Assembly (NCBI RefSeq): GCF_018991925.1
Contig: NW_024726235.1
Coordinates: 6,206,306-6,270,305, forward strand
Length of the DNA: 64,000 nt
Direction: 5' to 3'
Source of the DNA: Homarus americanus
Lineage: Eukaryota > Arthropoda > Malacostraca > Decapoda > Nephropidae
The position numbers were made by a program, and so were the translations under genes. A model generated the notes under the pieces. That model had not been told where the DNA came from and did no database searches. It saw only the letters and a list, made by a program, of their open reading frames with translations. Below are positions 1 to 11,100 of the stretch, piece by piece (the first letter of the stretch is position 1; each line of letters opens with the position of its first letter).

Positions 1-560
1 CTTAAATAACAATGAATAGTTTAATGTCTGGTCCCTGCGATATGCTAGGGACTGTCAGTTGATTGAAAATGTCTAAAAGAGGGCCACCAGAATGGTGACT
101 GCACTTCAGCACTTCAGCTACCCTGAGAGATTAGAGCGCATGAAATTGCCTAGCTTAAACTATTGACGGGCAAGAGGAGACCTAATTGAGGTGTATAAAC
201 ATCTCAAAGGGCACTACTCAGTCAAGTGTCCTTACCTGGAGTTGGTGGACGCTCGCCCCACAAGGGGTCACAGCTCAAAATGGAAGAAGCCGTAAGCCCA
301 GAAAACTGTGAGGGGTAACTTTTTGGGAGTGACAGTTGTGAACTCTTGGAACAATCTGCCAAAGAGTGTTGTGGCGGCATTGAGTGTGAGCTCTTTCAAG
401 ACAAGACTTGACCAACACTGGAGCAGGTTCAGGTACATTCAGGAGCCATTGCATGCCCAGTACTTGCCAACAGTGAGTAACAGATACGTGACCGATCACC
501 CAAGCGGCTAATAAGCCGATCAGTGAAGAGGATAAAAGTAAAAGTAAAAGTTGTAAAAAG
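1..560 (+). mobile_element. 3' end of a non-LTR retrotransposon (RT C-terminus plus AAAAGT tail), copy 1
   Basis: Conceptual translation shows the C-terminal motif series common to CR1/jockey-like reverse transcriptases: a KRATRMV block, YPERLERMKLPSL, RARGDLIEVYK, PTRGHS, VVNSWNNLP and SFKTRLDQHW (about 75-430). The frame is broken by stops near 75, 165 and 295, so this is a dead, 5'-truncated copy. It ends after 520 in GATAAAAGTAAAAGTAAAAG, an A-rich simple tail. The same family ends occur at 39661-40075 (+), 20245-20520 (-) and 50080-50460 (-), and the shared tail fixes the 3' boundary. The clade (CR1 or a relative) is not resolved. Confidence 0.8.
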
Positions 561-729
561 GTTACCTTTAGATTTTTAAAATATTTATCTTGAAAGTGAT
601 ACAGCCAAAAATGGATCCACCAATCACAATCTCCATTACATCAGTACAGCCTTACTTCACCAAGCAATGCCTGGTAAAATTAAGAGTATGAGAGCTAGGG
701 TGGGGTCAATGTACCTTTGGTTGACTGTA

Positions 730-1537
730 CAGTTTTACCCCGCCTAACGCGGTTTCACTTAACGCGTTTTCGCATATACGCGGTGCCTTGCCAAAGCTGA
801 ACTTTCACTTAACGCGGATTTTTTCCACATATATGCGGTGAGTGTCCGAGACGCTATTTTTAGATTTGCCCCACCCGCCACCCTGCCTGACTGCCTGTTT
901 TAGCTCATAAAATTCATACAAATTACCAGGCCAGAATATAATTTACATTGCTGGAATTCTTATAATTTGGTGATCATTTTGAATATAAACATCATATATT
1001 TTGCTTTAAACTTACAATTTTTAGATAAAAATTTTTCTCTAGGTAACTATGTTATCTTTTGTGCAAAATATATGACATTTATATTCAAAATATTCCTGGT
1101 CTTACAAGGAATCCAGCAATGTCAATTATATTTTCCTAACTTTAGTTTGAGGTTATCCCACACATCTCCTTGGGACGGTTGGTGGGGGGTGGGGGGGGGA
1201 GGGAGGGACCGACCGACCATCTGTTAGCCGGCTGTGTAGTGTGAGAGGGGGAGGGAGTTGAGTCCATTATTTGAATGGACATTAACTTGGCGACTGTATT
1301 TCTCTATTTCTCTTAAGTATTAATTGTGTGCATGTACCATCATAAAATTAAGATGTTATTTTTACTACAACATAGGTATGTGCCTTCAAAAAGTGGAGTT
1401 TGGGGGTCGGGCCGGTTTCTATTGGAATTAATCCCATATGTTCTGTTGTTCACTTAACGCGGATTTCACTTAACGCGGATTTCACTTAACGCGGGACCCT
1501 CTGGGTTCAATTGACCGCGTTAAGTGGGGTACAACTG
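730..1537 (+). mobile_element. Non-autonomous Tigger-like element, family A (copy A1)
   Basis: TIRs begin CAGTTTTACCCCGCCTAACG on the left and CAGTTGTACCCCACTTAACG (reverse complement of the right end), flanked by TA target duplications at 728-729 and 1538-1539. Subterminal copies of ACTTAACGCGG are repeated at both ends, a typical layout for pogo/Tigger transposase-binding sites. The 808-bp element has no transposase; it carries one palindromic module (933-1140) and a G-rich stretch (1173-1204). It is mobilised in trans, if at all. Confidence 0.85.
933..1140. repeat. Palindromic module (imperfect hairpin, about 72-bp arms)
   Basis: The left arm starts AGAATATAATTTACATTGCT and the right arm, reverse-complemented, reads ATAATTGACATTGCTGGATT near its start. 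Pairing continues through TTTTGAATATAAA to ATATATTTTGC on both arms, around a loop of about 60 nt. The same module recurs at 2061-2268, 2455-2662, 2881-3088, 17377-17594, 17785-18008, 18261-18486, 33948-34154, 54574-54787 and 55026-55233, inverted at 61531-61751, 61971-62190 and 63596-63800, and as arms inside 25225-25560 and 60206-60575. The recurring 85-100 codon open frame across it (MVIILNIN...) is a by-product of this hairpin. Confidence 0.8.
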
Positions 1538-1857
1538 TACAATATTAAGAATTAAAGACAAAATTGGCAATACAGTACAATAATGTAGAATTAATATGCC
1601 TGCCCCATGCTTTTTTAAATTATCAGGAATATTGCAAGTTAATTATATTATAGTATGCTATTTTAGTTTGCAAAATAAACAAAATTATTTTGAATTAAGA
1701 CAAATTTTGAAGTACTGTACAGTATTATAACTGATTTATTTTTCAGTGTTTTCCTAAATGATCAGCTGTCAATTTAATTTTATCTTAGTAAGGCCGGGCT
1801 TAAAACTACTAAGCAATTCATCTTATCAAAACTGTAATTCTTGGTCTTTTTAAATTA
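1538..1857. other. AT-rich spacer, no feature seen
   Basis: About 320 bp of AT-rich sequence between two family A elements. I see no coding exon, tRNA or recognisable repeat in it. Confidence 0.5.
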
Positions 1858-3468
1858 CAGTTTTACCCCGCCTAACGCGGTTTCACTTAACGCGTTTTCG
1901 CATATACGCGGTGCCTTGCCAAAGCTGAACTTTCACTTAACGCGGATTTTTTCCACATATACGCGGTGAGTGTCCGGGACGCTATTTTTAGATTTGCCCC
2001 ACCCGCCACCCTGCCTGACTGCCTGTTTTAGCTCATAAAATTCATACAAATTACCAGGCCAGAATATAATTTACATTGCTGGAATTCTTATAATTTGGTG
2101 ATCATTTTGAATATAAACATCATATATTTTGCTTTAAACTTACAATTTTTAGATAAAAATTTTTCTCTAGGTAACTATGGTATCTTTTGTGCAAAATATA
2201 TGACATTTATATTCAAAATATTCCTGGTCTTACAAGGAATCCAGCAATGTCAATTATATTATCCTAACTTTAGTTTGAGGTATTATTTATTAAAATTTAG
2301 TGGTTATCCCACACATCTCCTTGGGACGGTTGGTGGGGGGTGGGGGGGAGGGAGGGACCGACCGACCATCTGTTACCCTGTGAAGAATTATTTTTTTTTT
2401 TATTAACTGAAGATATTTGTTTTAGCTCATAAAATTCATACAAATTACCCGGTCAGAATATAATTTACATTGCTGGAATTCTTATAATTTGGTGATCATT
2501 TTGAATATAAACATCATAGATTTTGCTTTAAACTTACAATTTTTAGATAAAAATTTTTCTCTAGGTAACTATGGTATCTTTTGTGCAAAATATATGACAT
2601 TTATATTCAAAATATTCCTGGTCTTACAAGGAATCCAGCAATGTCAATTATATTATCCTAACTTTAATCTGAGGTATTATTTAATACTAAATGTTAAAAA
2701 CTCTGGAAGGGAGGATTGGTGGGGGGTGGGGGGGAGGGTTGGGACTGACCGCGCGGTTGGAAGAGGGGGGGAGGCAAGGTGGGGTACTTTGATTGACAGA
2801 TAGTGTCGTGAAGATTATTTTTTTTTTATTAACTGAAGATATTTGTTTTAGCTCATAAAATTCATACAAATTACCCGGTCAGAATATAATTTACATTGCT
2901 GGAATTCTTATAATTTGGTGATCATTTTGAATATAAACATCATATATTTTGCTTTAAACTTACAATTTTTAGATAAAAATTTTTCTCTAGGTAACTATGT
3001 TATCTTTTGTGCAAAATATATGACATTTATATTCAAAATATTCCTGGTCTTACAAGGAATCCAGCAATGTCAATTATATTTTCCTAACTTTAGTTTGAGG
3101 TTATCCCACACATCTCCTTGGGACGGTTGGTGGGGGGTGGGGGGGGAGGGAGGGACCGACCGACCATCTGTTAGCCGGCTGTGTAGTGTGAGAGGGGGAG
3201 GGAGTTGAGTCCATTATTTGAATGGACATTAACTTGGCGACTGTATTTCTCTATTTCTCTTAAGTATTAATTGTGTGCATGTACCATCATAAAATTAAGA
3301 TGTTATTTTTACTACAACATAGGTATGTGCCTTCAAAAAGTGGAGTTTGGGGGTCGGGCCGGTTTCTATTGGAATTAATCCCATATGTTCTGTTGTTCAC
3401 TTAACGCGAATTTCACTTAACGCGGGACCCTCTGGGTTCAATTGACCGCGTTAAGTGGGGTACAACTG
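1858..3468 (+). mobile_element. Non-autonomous Tigger-like element, family A, with three hairpin modules (copy A2)
   Basis: Same ends as the copy at 730-1537 and almost identical through the first 400 bp, with TA duplications at 1856-1857 and 3469-3470. The 1611-bp element differs by holding three tandem palindromic modules (2061-2268, 2455-2662, 2881-3088), each followed by a G-rich run and a linker ending TTAACTGAAGATATTTGTTT. The last module and right end match copy A1 most closely, so the extra modules look like an internal tandem expansion of about 400 bp per unit. No transposase. Confidence 0.85.
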
Positions 3469-3657
3469 TAAATTCAAATATAATTTAGTGTTTTGTCTTT
3501 ATCTGCCTTATATACAGTACTGTACGATAAGGACATGACTTGGAATGGGGCTTAATATATACAGTATTGATCATTTTTCACAGTTTCTCATTTGTATTTA
3601 AATTTTATAATTTTGTGGTTTTATAAATTAATTATATTTATGGCATGATTTAATATA

Positions 3658-4283
3658 CAGTAGTATAGTCTCGATTTACGCGGATTTCCTTTACGCGGTT
3701 GGTCATTTACGATGCACCTGGCCAGACCGGCAATTATTAGTTACGCGGTACATTCCATCATTTACGCGGGAAGCGGCGCGGGCAGGGTGCGCGCTAGTTC
3801 ATCCAGTCAACAAAACATTACCGAGTTCTTTACCCGCCACCCACCACAGCCAGCCCAAGTCAGTGATAGTGATAGTGAGGATATGGACTTTGAGGGGTTT
3901 GACAAAGAGGCCCTGCAAGCCTCTGTGGTGGATAGTGATACAGGTGATACAAGTGATACAGGTGAGGGCCAATAATCTGCCCTCTGCCTCGGAACCAACC
4001 CCCCATCCCCGTGTGCCCAGCCATCTCTTCTACTAACGTAAGTGTTAAAAAACCTAATATTATTGATATTTCTCTTAAATATTAATTGTGTGTGCATTCC
4101 ATCATAAAATTAAGATGTTATTTTTACTACAACGTACGTATTGTGTCGGAAAAAGGTTAGTCTGGGGGTTGGCCCAGTCTCTATTTCAATTAATCCCATA
4201 TGTTCTGTTATTTCGTTTACGCGTTTCTCGTTTTACGCAAACCTCCACGGGTTTAATTGATCGCGTAAACCGAGACTATACTG
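3658..4283 (+). mobile_element. Internally deleted Tigger element, family C, keeping the transposase C-terminus
   Basis: Ends are CAGTAGTATAGTCTCGATTT and, reverse-complemented at the right, CAGTATAGTCTCGGTTTACG, with TA duplications at 3656-3657 and 4284-4285. An open frame at 3712-3975 encodes the last part of a Tigger transposase: QQNITEFF (3808-3831), HPPQPAQ, then an acidic SDSDSEDMDFEGF tail ending GEGQ at a stop. This aligns with the C-terminus of the family B transposase at 14585-16399. DNA-binding and catalytic parts are missing, so the 626-bp copy is non-autonomous. Confidence 0.85.
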
Positions 4284-4285
4284 TA

Positions 4286-4689
4286 CAATAGTGTCCTACC
4301 ATTAATCAGTTATGACCCTTTTTTCCAACCCTGATTATAGGTTAGGTTTGAACATTTCCTCCAAAAATTATTTTTTGTAACCTAACCTAATCTAATCTAA
4401 CCTTACAAACACTGTTAGTACCTACTGTAAGCACCACCAAAACAACAACCTAAACAGTGAAATATAGCATGGATAATATTTTTCCAGGGTAATTATCAGT
4501 GTTGGTCTCACAGGTGACACTTGTTGTAAACTGTTACCTGAATAATCTACCAAACACATTTTGTATCATCCTGGATATTTCCTGTATAATATTTTGGCAA
4601 ACTGGAAATTACGTTACATCTATCATCACAAAAAAGTGTGTTCTTTATTGTACTTGAGGTTATGAGAGGATGTTTGCAGGAATGCAATA
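4286..4689. other. Unannotated spacer with short TTAGG/CCTAA-like runs
   Basis: Contains short AACCTAACCTAATC-type runs (about 4378-4400) and otherwise AT-rich sequence. No gene seen. Confidence 0.4.
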
Positions 4690-4983
4690 CAGCTCCTCCC
4701 CGACTTACGACCTACCCAACTTACGATCACCCGGACATACGACCGCCTCAGTCGAACCAAAATTTTGTCAAATTACGTATTTTTGAGTCCCAACGTCAGT
4801 GATTGCGCTATGTACTGACAAAATTTTCGTTTGTAATTCACTTTAAAATGGCTGGCAAGCTTAAAAGTGAGAGTTTTGTGGTGGTGAGAAACCCATTTTA
4901 GATTTTCTATGTATTATTTAAGCATTTTCGACTTACGACCTGGATTTGGGTCCCTAACCCCGTCGTAAGTCGGGGAGGAGCTG
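4690..4983 (+). mobile_element. Tigger-like MITE, family D (copy D1)
   Basis: A 294-bp element with TIR CAGCTCCTCCCCGACTTACG at the left and its near-exact reverse complement at the right, flanked by TA. The internal CGACTTACGACC motif is repeated in both ends. It is a short relative of the transposase-bearing copy at 10813-13127. Other copies are 16869-17152, 23709-24021 and 46602-46921. Confidence 0.88.
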
Positions 4984-6509
4984 TACTAGAAAATTTGTGA
5001 GAAGTGTGATGGGGAGATGAAAAATGATGAAAAATCTTCGGAGTTGAAGATAAACATCAAGAGGGTACATGTCAGTGTCTTAAATATATATCCATTTCTG
5101 TCAGAACCGATTATTAGGACATTCAAATATTAGTTTTTTTTTATTTTCTCAATTTAATTTACATTTATTGTATTTCAGAGACTTTATCTATTCATATATA
5201 ATTACAGTAGTTGGGCCTTTCTGGATAAGTCTTTGGGTGCCTACCCACACACGAAGACTTATCCTGAAATGTTCCGATAACAATTCAGATTATTAAATAG
5301 TAACCCAAACCAAATCACGTATACTTGGTTTAAAAAAATATTAATTACGGCTCAGATGGTGCTTTCGGGATAATAATAAGTAACCTAAATGTTTAAAAAA
5401 GTGTCCAAGTGATTGTCAATCCCATGGGAGGACTTGATGACATCGTCTCGTAGTATCAAATTCTTTCATTACCGGCACGAAACATGAGATGATACGTTAT
5501 ATTCATAATTGTTGTCTCATCAATTGAGGTAGAAATAATATCAAAATGCAGTAAATCATGTCATTGTAATTCGATATGGCATCATAATACACCTATAATT
5601 ACTCTATTTGCAAATTAATGTAATATCGGATCATAGTGTTTCATTTTTCGTTTGAAGTGATTCCATTGTAAACTCGGTTCATGAAAACATAGTAATGTTA
5701 TACTGTAATGTATTCCTGTTTGGTAACCCATCCACTGGGGCTGAAATACAGTAGTATCTACGGTGCATAAATCAACAGGGTTACTTATGATGGTATTGGT
5801 TTTGCATATGGTATCACAATTCATCCTATCCCATTACATTATGTAGAGAATAGGTGATTATTGCAGATACTATCATGGTGAGTATCAGGTACAAGAAGAA
5901 AGAACGAAAGGTGCAACTCACAATCAGAAATACCAACTGAACTATGTTCATTACCAAATACACCAGGCCCAGGGGGGCCGATACTTTTTGGGGAGTGTAC
6001 ACTACACTACACTACACTCCAGTTCACACAGATATTTTTGCCATTTAGCACTAACTTAGTTTGACATCTGAAAATGGCTCAAAGAATAAATGCATCTGTG
6101 AACAGTGTCAGCCTGTCAGGCATATAGTAGCTACTGTCTATAGGTGCTATCCTGTGTAAGGTGTAAATATCAGTGATAGACACAGAAGAATAAAAAAAAG
6201 GTTAGGTATCTAAGAAACTGCTTTCGAAAAGTTTCCTAAACATTCCCTACTACTGAAGACATCTTATAACTTAAATTTGTACATATCCACATGTATCACA
6301 AATTAAAATAATTATACATATCCACTCTTTGTACAGGAGCATACAGTTTATTTTCAGATGAGTGACGGGCAGCATGTTGTGTGTGAGAATCGATATCAAG
6401 ACTCCAGTAAAACACATTTTCGACTCTGGGTGCCAAAGTTCTACTGTCTTGCTGTAGACGGTGCATCCCCAATGTATTAGAGACATACCACCAGCGTGAA
6501 AAGGCCAGT
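4984..6509. other. Non-coding stretch, likely intergenic or intronic
   Basis: At 5204-5270 there is a possible single transposon end (CAGTAGTTGGGCCTTTCTGG) with no partner found downstream. (CTACA)n occurs near 6000-6016. No exon with supported splice sites was found. Confidence 0.35.
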
Positions 6510-6775
6510 ACCCGGATATGAAATGTGTAACCCCAGAGCTTCAGTAGCCTACCCTTAGGATATCAAAAGCTTATCCAAAGTATCAACAACCCAGCCTAGC
6601 ATGCCAAAAGTCTAGTCCCATGGTGTTAACTGCATAGTTCTAGGTGTAAACGGTTTAGCCCTTGGATGTCAAAAGCCTAACCCCATGGTGATAACAGAAT
6701 ATCCCTAAGTTGCCAACTTCTTAGCCTGAATATATTAACAACTTAACCCTGGAATTAAAAAAGTATAACGCTCGT
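6510..6775. repeat. Degenerate short tandem repeat, about 20-24 bp unit
   Basis: Successive units resemble TAGCCC-ATGG-TGT-AAC-AG, as in TTTAGCCCTTGGATGTCAAA and CCTAACCCCATGGTGATAAC, drifting strongly from copy to copy. About ten units can be followed by eye. A similar phrase style occurs at 52480-52580. Confidence 0.5.
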
Positions 6776-7342
6776 CTTTCATCGGCAGCCACAGAGCCCA
6801 AACATACCTACTTCGGACCCCAGCACTCATCAAACAACTGCCCCTTGGCTTTCTGTGCCCAGGGACAACAGTACCTCTAGACCCCTCCATGTTGGGCCCT
6901 TCCCATGGGTGCTACACTCAGATTCCTCATACCTTCACACACATAAATGCTTAATGTTTATGATTCATCACTTAATTCTTGCTGAGTTTAGAAACCCAGA
7001 TGTTTTTTTAATAAGTGAAAGTAAAATAACTTTTCAACAAGGGGAAATTCAAATTTCATCCCAAGGAAGAGCACATTTTAGTCAGTAGTATCTCAGTCCA
7101 GATCTAGAAGTCCGGATCCCTGATCCAACACTTCTTAAGTTGAAGATCTTTGGAATTTTAAGGCATCATAATTCGAGAATCATAGAGAATGGCTCTTGAT
7201 CAAAGAATAACCTCCTAACAAGTTCATAGGAGTTAATGATACAGGTGGTCCATACGGTCCATACCCAGTTAAGACTCTCCCTAATTAGGACAAAAAACTG
7301 TAGCCCAACTCTGCCAGACTCAATAAGAGTGTAGGGCTGTAG

Positions 7343-7467
7343 CAGTGGTGCATCATGCAACTTGGGGAGGGGGCGCGGCAGGTGGGACAGCCTTGTTGGA
7401 GCCACGCTCAGTGCAGGCGCTCACAGGAACACTCACACTGCACTGACCTCATCTGTACTTGTAATAG
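7343..7467 (+). CDS. Exon with first five cysteines of the EB-like domain
   Basis: The frame reads GQPCWSHAQC to CTDLICTC and ends AATAG before GTGAGT, a strong donor (phase 2). A stop in frame at 7340-7342 means the acceptor lies between there and about 7390. TAG/CAG at 7342-7345 is my choice, but the upstream pyrimidine tract is poor, so the left edge is uncertain. Confidence 0.6.
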
Positions 7468-8133
7468 GTGAGTGACACAGCTGTTGGTGTTAGACTAGAT
7501 AAAATTTTAAAGTGGATGTTAGAATAACTTTTTTTTTTATATTCTAATCATAGTTTTATTTGGTGGTTCTTGAGACCGCATTTTGTTTTAATACTATTTG
7601 TGCTGAATAATGACTGTTCAAAGTTTCAAACACTTATTTTGGTGGAAGATTTTATGAAGGTTTTGATCAATATATACCCGGTATATATTTTTTTAATGAG
7701 AAAAGTAGATGAACAGATGATATACTGTATGAAAGATATTCACACATGATATTAACCAAATTATCTATAGAGGCACTGTCAAACTTAAGCAATAGCAGAT
7801 TTGAACAATACACTCGAAAATTACCAATTAAAAAAACATACTATTCAGCTCTTGGATGGCTTCCTCCCCACAGCGGGTTTCATAACCATGGAGGGAGGTG
7901 CTCTCGGAACTTCTGGGAGGACTTAGGTAAATGCCAGCCTTCTTTTCAGTAGTTGTCTGTTCTCTGGTGAAAATTGTGTTCTGCCCACAAGTATAGTACA
8001 GTAATAGAATGTACTCTAATCGTAGACAGCCGCACGTAACCTACACTAATTTTTTATAGTGACCTCTGGCAATGAGGAAATCATACGTTAAAACTATGAT
8101 ATAAAATAAATAAAATAAGAATTTTAATAAGTT

Positions 8134-8164
<31 letters not shown>

Positions 8165-11100
8165 TAAAACACTTTAAAAATCACATTACCAGAGGCCACT
8201 GCAAGAGGGAGCATCTTAATGTCTGGGGTTACCACTTTGACTATACTGTACTGTACAGTATTTCTTTCCACTTATTTATTTCCAAATTACATCTTATTTA
8301 GTTATACTCTGTTCTGTGGGTTAATCTGGGAGAACTACATTCTTGTCTAGTAATTCTTTAATTATCAATACAGTATAACCACCAACCAGACTTTTATATC
8401 ATATCATAACATAACACAAACACTAATTCCTCTCAATTAAAGTGGAAGCGTGATACTGTGTAGTACGAGAGGTTAGGCATTTGAGTTATAAAGTTAATTT
8501 TCAGGGATGGCAATTATTAGAAGGAATGAGCAGTGATACGCACATTATACTTAATCACTATTTATTGAATGAAGTTGTGTATAGGAAAACGTTCACAGAG
8601 TACAACACACAAAAACCACTCCTTGGGGTTCACTCAAGACTTGTCTAAATTTATGTTAACACTGATACGATTTACAAGGACCACATGGCATTTCTTCAAG
8701 GTTAGCGAAAACAAGTCTTGAAATTTAACAGGAAAATGTTCAGTAGAAACTACTACAGGTTATTGATAATATTCTACCACAGTGACACATAAAAAATCAG
8801 TCTTCAACACTTCACTTCATTACTACTTATACTGTACTAAAAAAAAAAAAAAAGTCACAAGATTTTTATTCATGTACCTTACTTATTATTACTCTCAATA
8901 CTGGGGATACAAGTTGCCTTGACCCACACACAGGTATCACAACTCCTTGAGTCTTAGTGATATGGCATTATCTCTCACCACTTTGTGTAGTAGGCAGCTA
9001 CCAAACAGGGAGGTACTACCGCCCGGGAATATATTGGAAGCATAATGTGTTGTCTAATGGTAGACCCTGCTGTCATATGGCATCACGAAAATTGTGACCA
9101 AGTCCCAGGTTGCTAATCTGACTTTCTGCCTCATTTACACACAATTGCAGGGTCTCAATTGTTTCTCTTACGATTGACAACACAACATATACAATACTGT
9201 TTCTCACTTTTGATCTTTTTTTATTTTTTTATTTCTTTATGGTTCTTTATTATTAGTAGTATTTTATTATTAGTATTACATTTTCGCCCCCCAGGCCCCG
9301 ATGCGGGTCAGTCACCTGTGCCCGGGTGGGCTAATCCCCGTAAAAAAAAAAAAAACACCTTTACGCCTTACAACACCTGGCACACACAAGACACATCAGT
9401 ATTCATTTACGAGGTGGGAATAGAATACCTGAGATGGAACAATTACTGATATATACAGGATGAGTTACCACAGGGGTTACGCCAACTTGGATTCTAGACA
9501 ATGCCGTGCTTTCACACTCAGTGGAACCGCCTCCGGGCTCACACTTTGTGGAGCAGAGCAGGTTCGGTCCATGCACCCACTCAGATCTTAATCCCAGTTT
9601 ACTAAATGCATCCTGTCTGCAACTGGCCACTGACTCTCGGCAGCCCCAACAACACATACAGTGCCTGGTATATGGAGGAGCTATCAGAATTACGATAGGA
9701 AGTCAAATTACAAACTTCACAAAACATGTCTGGGGCAAGGAAATGAATAGAGCATAATCATTTGACACATGATAAGATGTTCGATTATGTTAAAACAGGA
9801 ACACTGATATAGTCATCAAAGTTCAACTGAGTTAAATTCACTTAATATGACGGTGTGAGACACGGAGTAACATACATGGTATATGGAGAAGGAGCTATCA
9901 GAAAGAGCTGCTCCTCTGTGTATGCATGCTATACAAGGGGTCCCCTGGTTACAAACGGGTTCTGAAGTCGGAACACATGCTATGTGCATACCGTACTTAC
10001 AAAACAATGTTTAAAATCCCATTACATCATAGCCTAAGTCCTATTATACATCTAAAATCTTTTAATTTTAAGACAAAAGAAATAGAATGACAAAATACAG
10101 TAAATGAAAGTAAAAAATAAGTCATCGGGTAAATAAAATAATGTACAGTAAAACGTCGATATAGCACGAGATACGTTCCAAGAATAGGTTGCTTTAAACC
10201 AGATTCGCACTAAATCAAAGTGTTGTTTCAATAGAAGAATTTAGTTTGGTACTTGAGAGAAACACAGAATACTAAAAAGACTGAGAGTCTACCCAGATGC
10301 ACCTCAGCCCATCTCCTAGAATAAACAAAACATTGTTTTTTGTATTATTATGCTAAAACACACTCATAAATCAACGCAGCTAAAATTAAGGGACGCAAAA
10401 TGGTCTGTTTACTAGCTATCAGATGATGTGAGAGGGTAGTTGCACTGGCGCCGCACACCGCCCACCTCTCGTCTGACTCACCAAGCACTCACTTTCCTCT
10501 CAACTTATTTTTTAATTACCTTATGCTATCAAAAATAGATTTTCACTCAACTTTACTTCGACAATTCATCCTCTGAAGATGCAGAGCCCAACTCGACCAG
10601 CTCATCATCCACATCACTGTCCAAATTGGTGCCCCACACTTGAAGCACCATTTCCAAGCTGCAGTGCTTCCAGCACCTTGATTTTCTGCTCCAGTGTAAT
10701 TGCTTGCCTTTATTTCATGGCCTTTGGGGTAGTTAATGATGTAGTGGCTGGCCTCTTGGACATAGTGGCGATGGTTGATGCATGTGGTAGAAGGAGATAG
10801 TGTCACACAATACAGTCAGTCCCCGACTTACGACGGGGTTAGGGACCGACGACCAGGTCGTAAGTCAAAAATGCAAAACTAATGCATAGAAAATCTAAAA
10901 TGAAATACGGTACAGTAAAAGTAATCAATAATGAAAAATTAATAAAGTGTTACTGTGAACTTACCTTTAATGTAGTCAGCTGAATGCACACAGGGCCTCA
11001 ATAATTTTTTAATTGAACATGGAGACTACCGGAACATTAATTGGATGAAGCAGAGGAGGAGACAGGGCTGGGCGGGTCATCAATTTCGCTTTCTTCAGAC

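Noticed and set aside
967..1227. Recurring open frame MVIILNIN... of 65-100 codons in ten or more places
   Set aside because: It lies across the palindromic module, is AT-driven and does not resemble a known protein. Its recurrence follows from repeat copies, not from coding constraint.
5204..5290. Possible Tigger-like element starting CAGTAGTTGGGCC
   Set aside because: No matching inverted end was found in the next 1.5 kb, so an element cannot be delimited.
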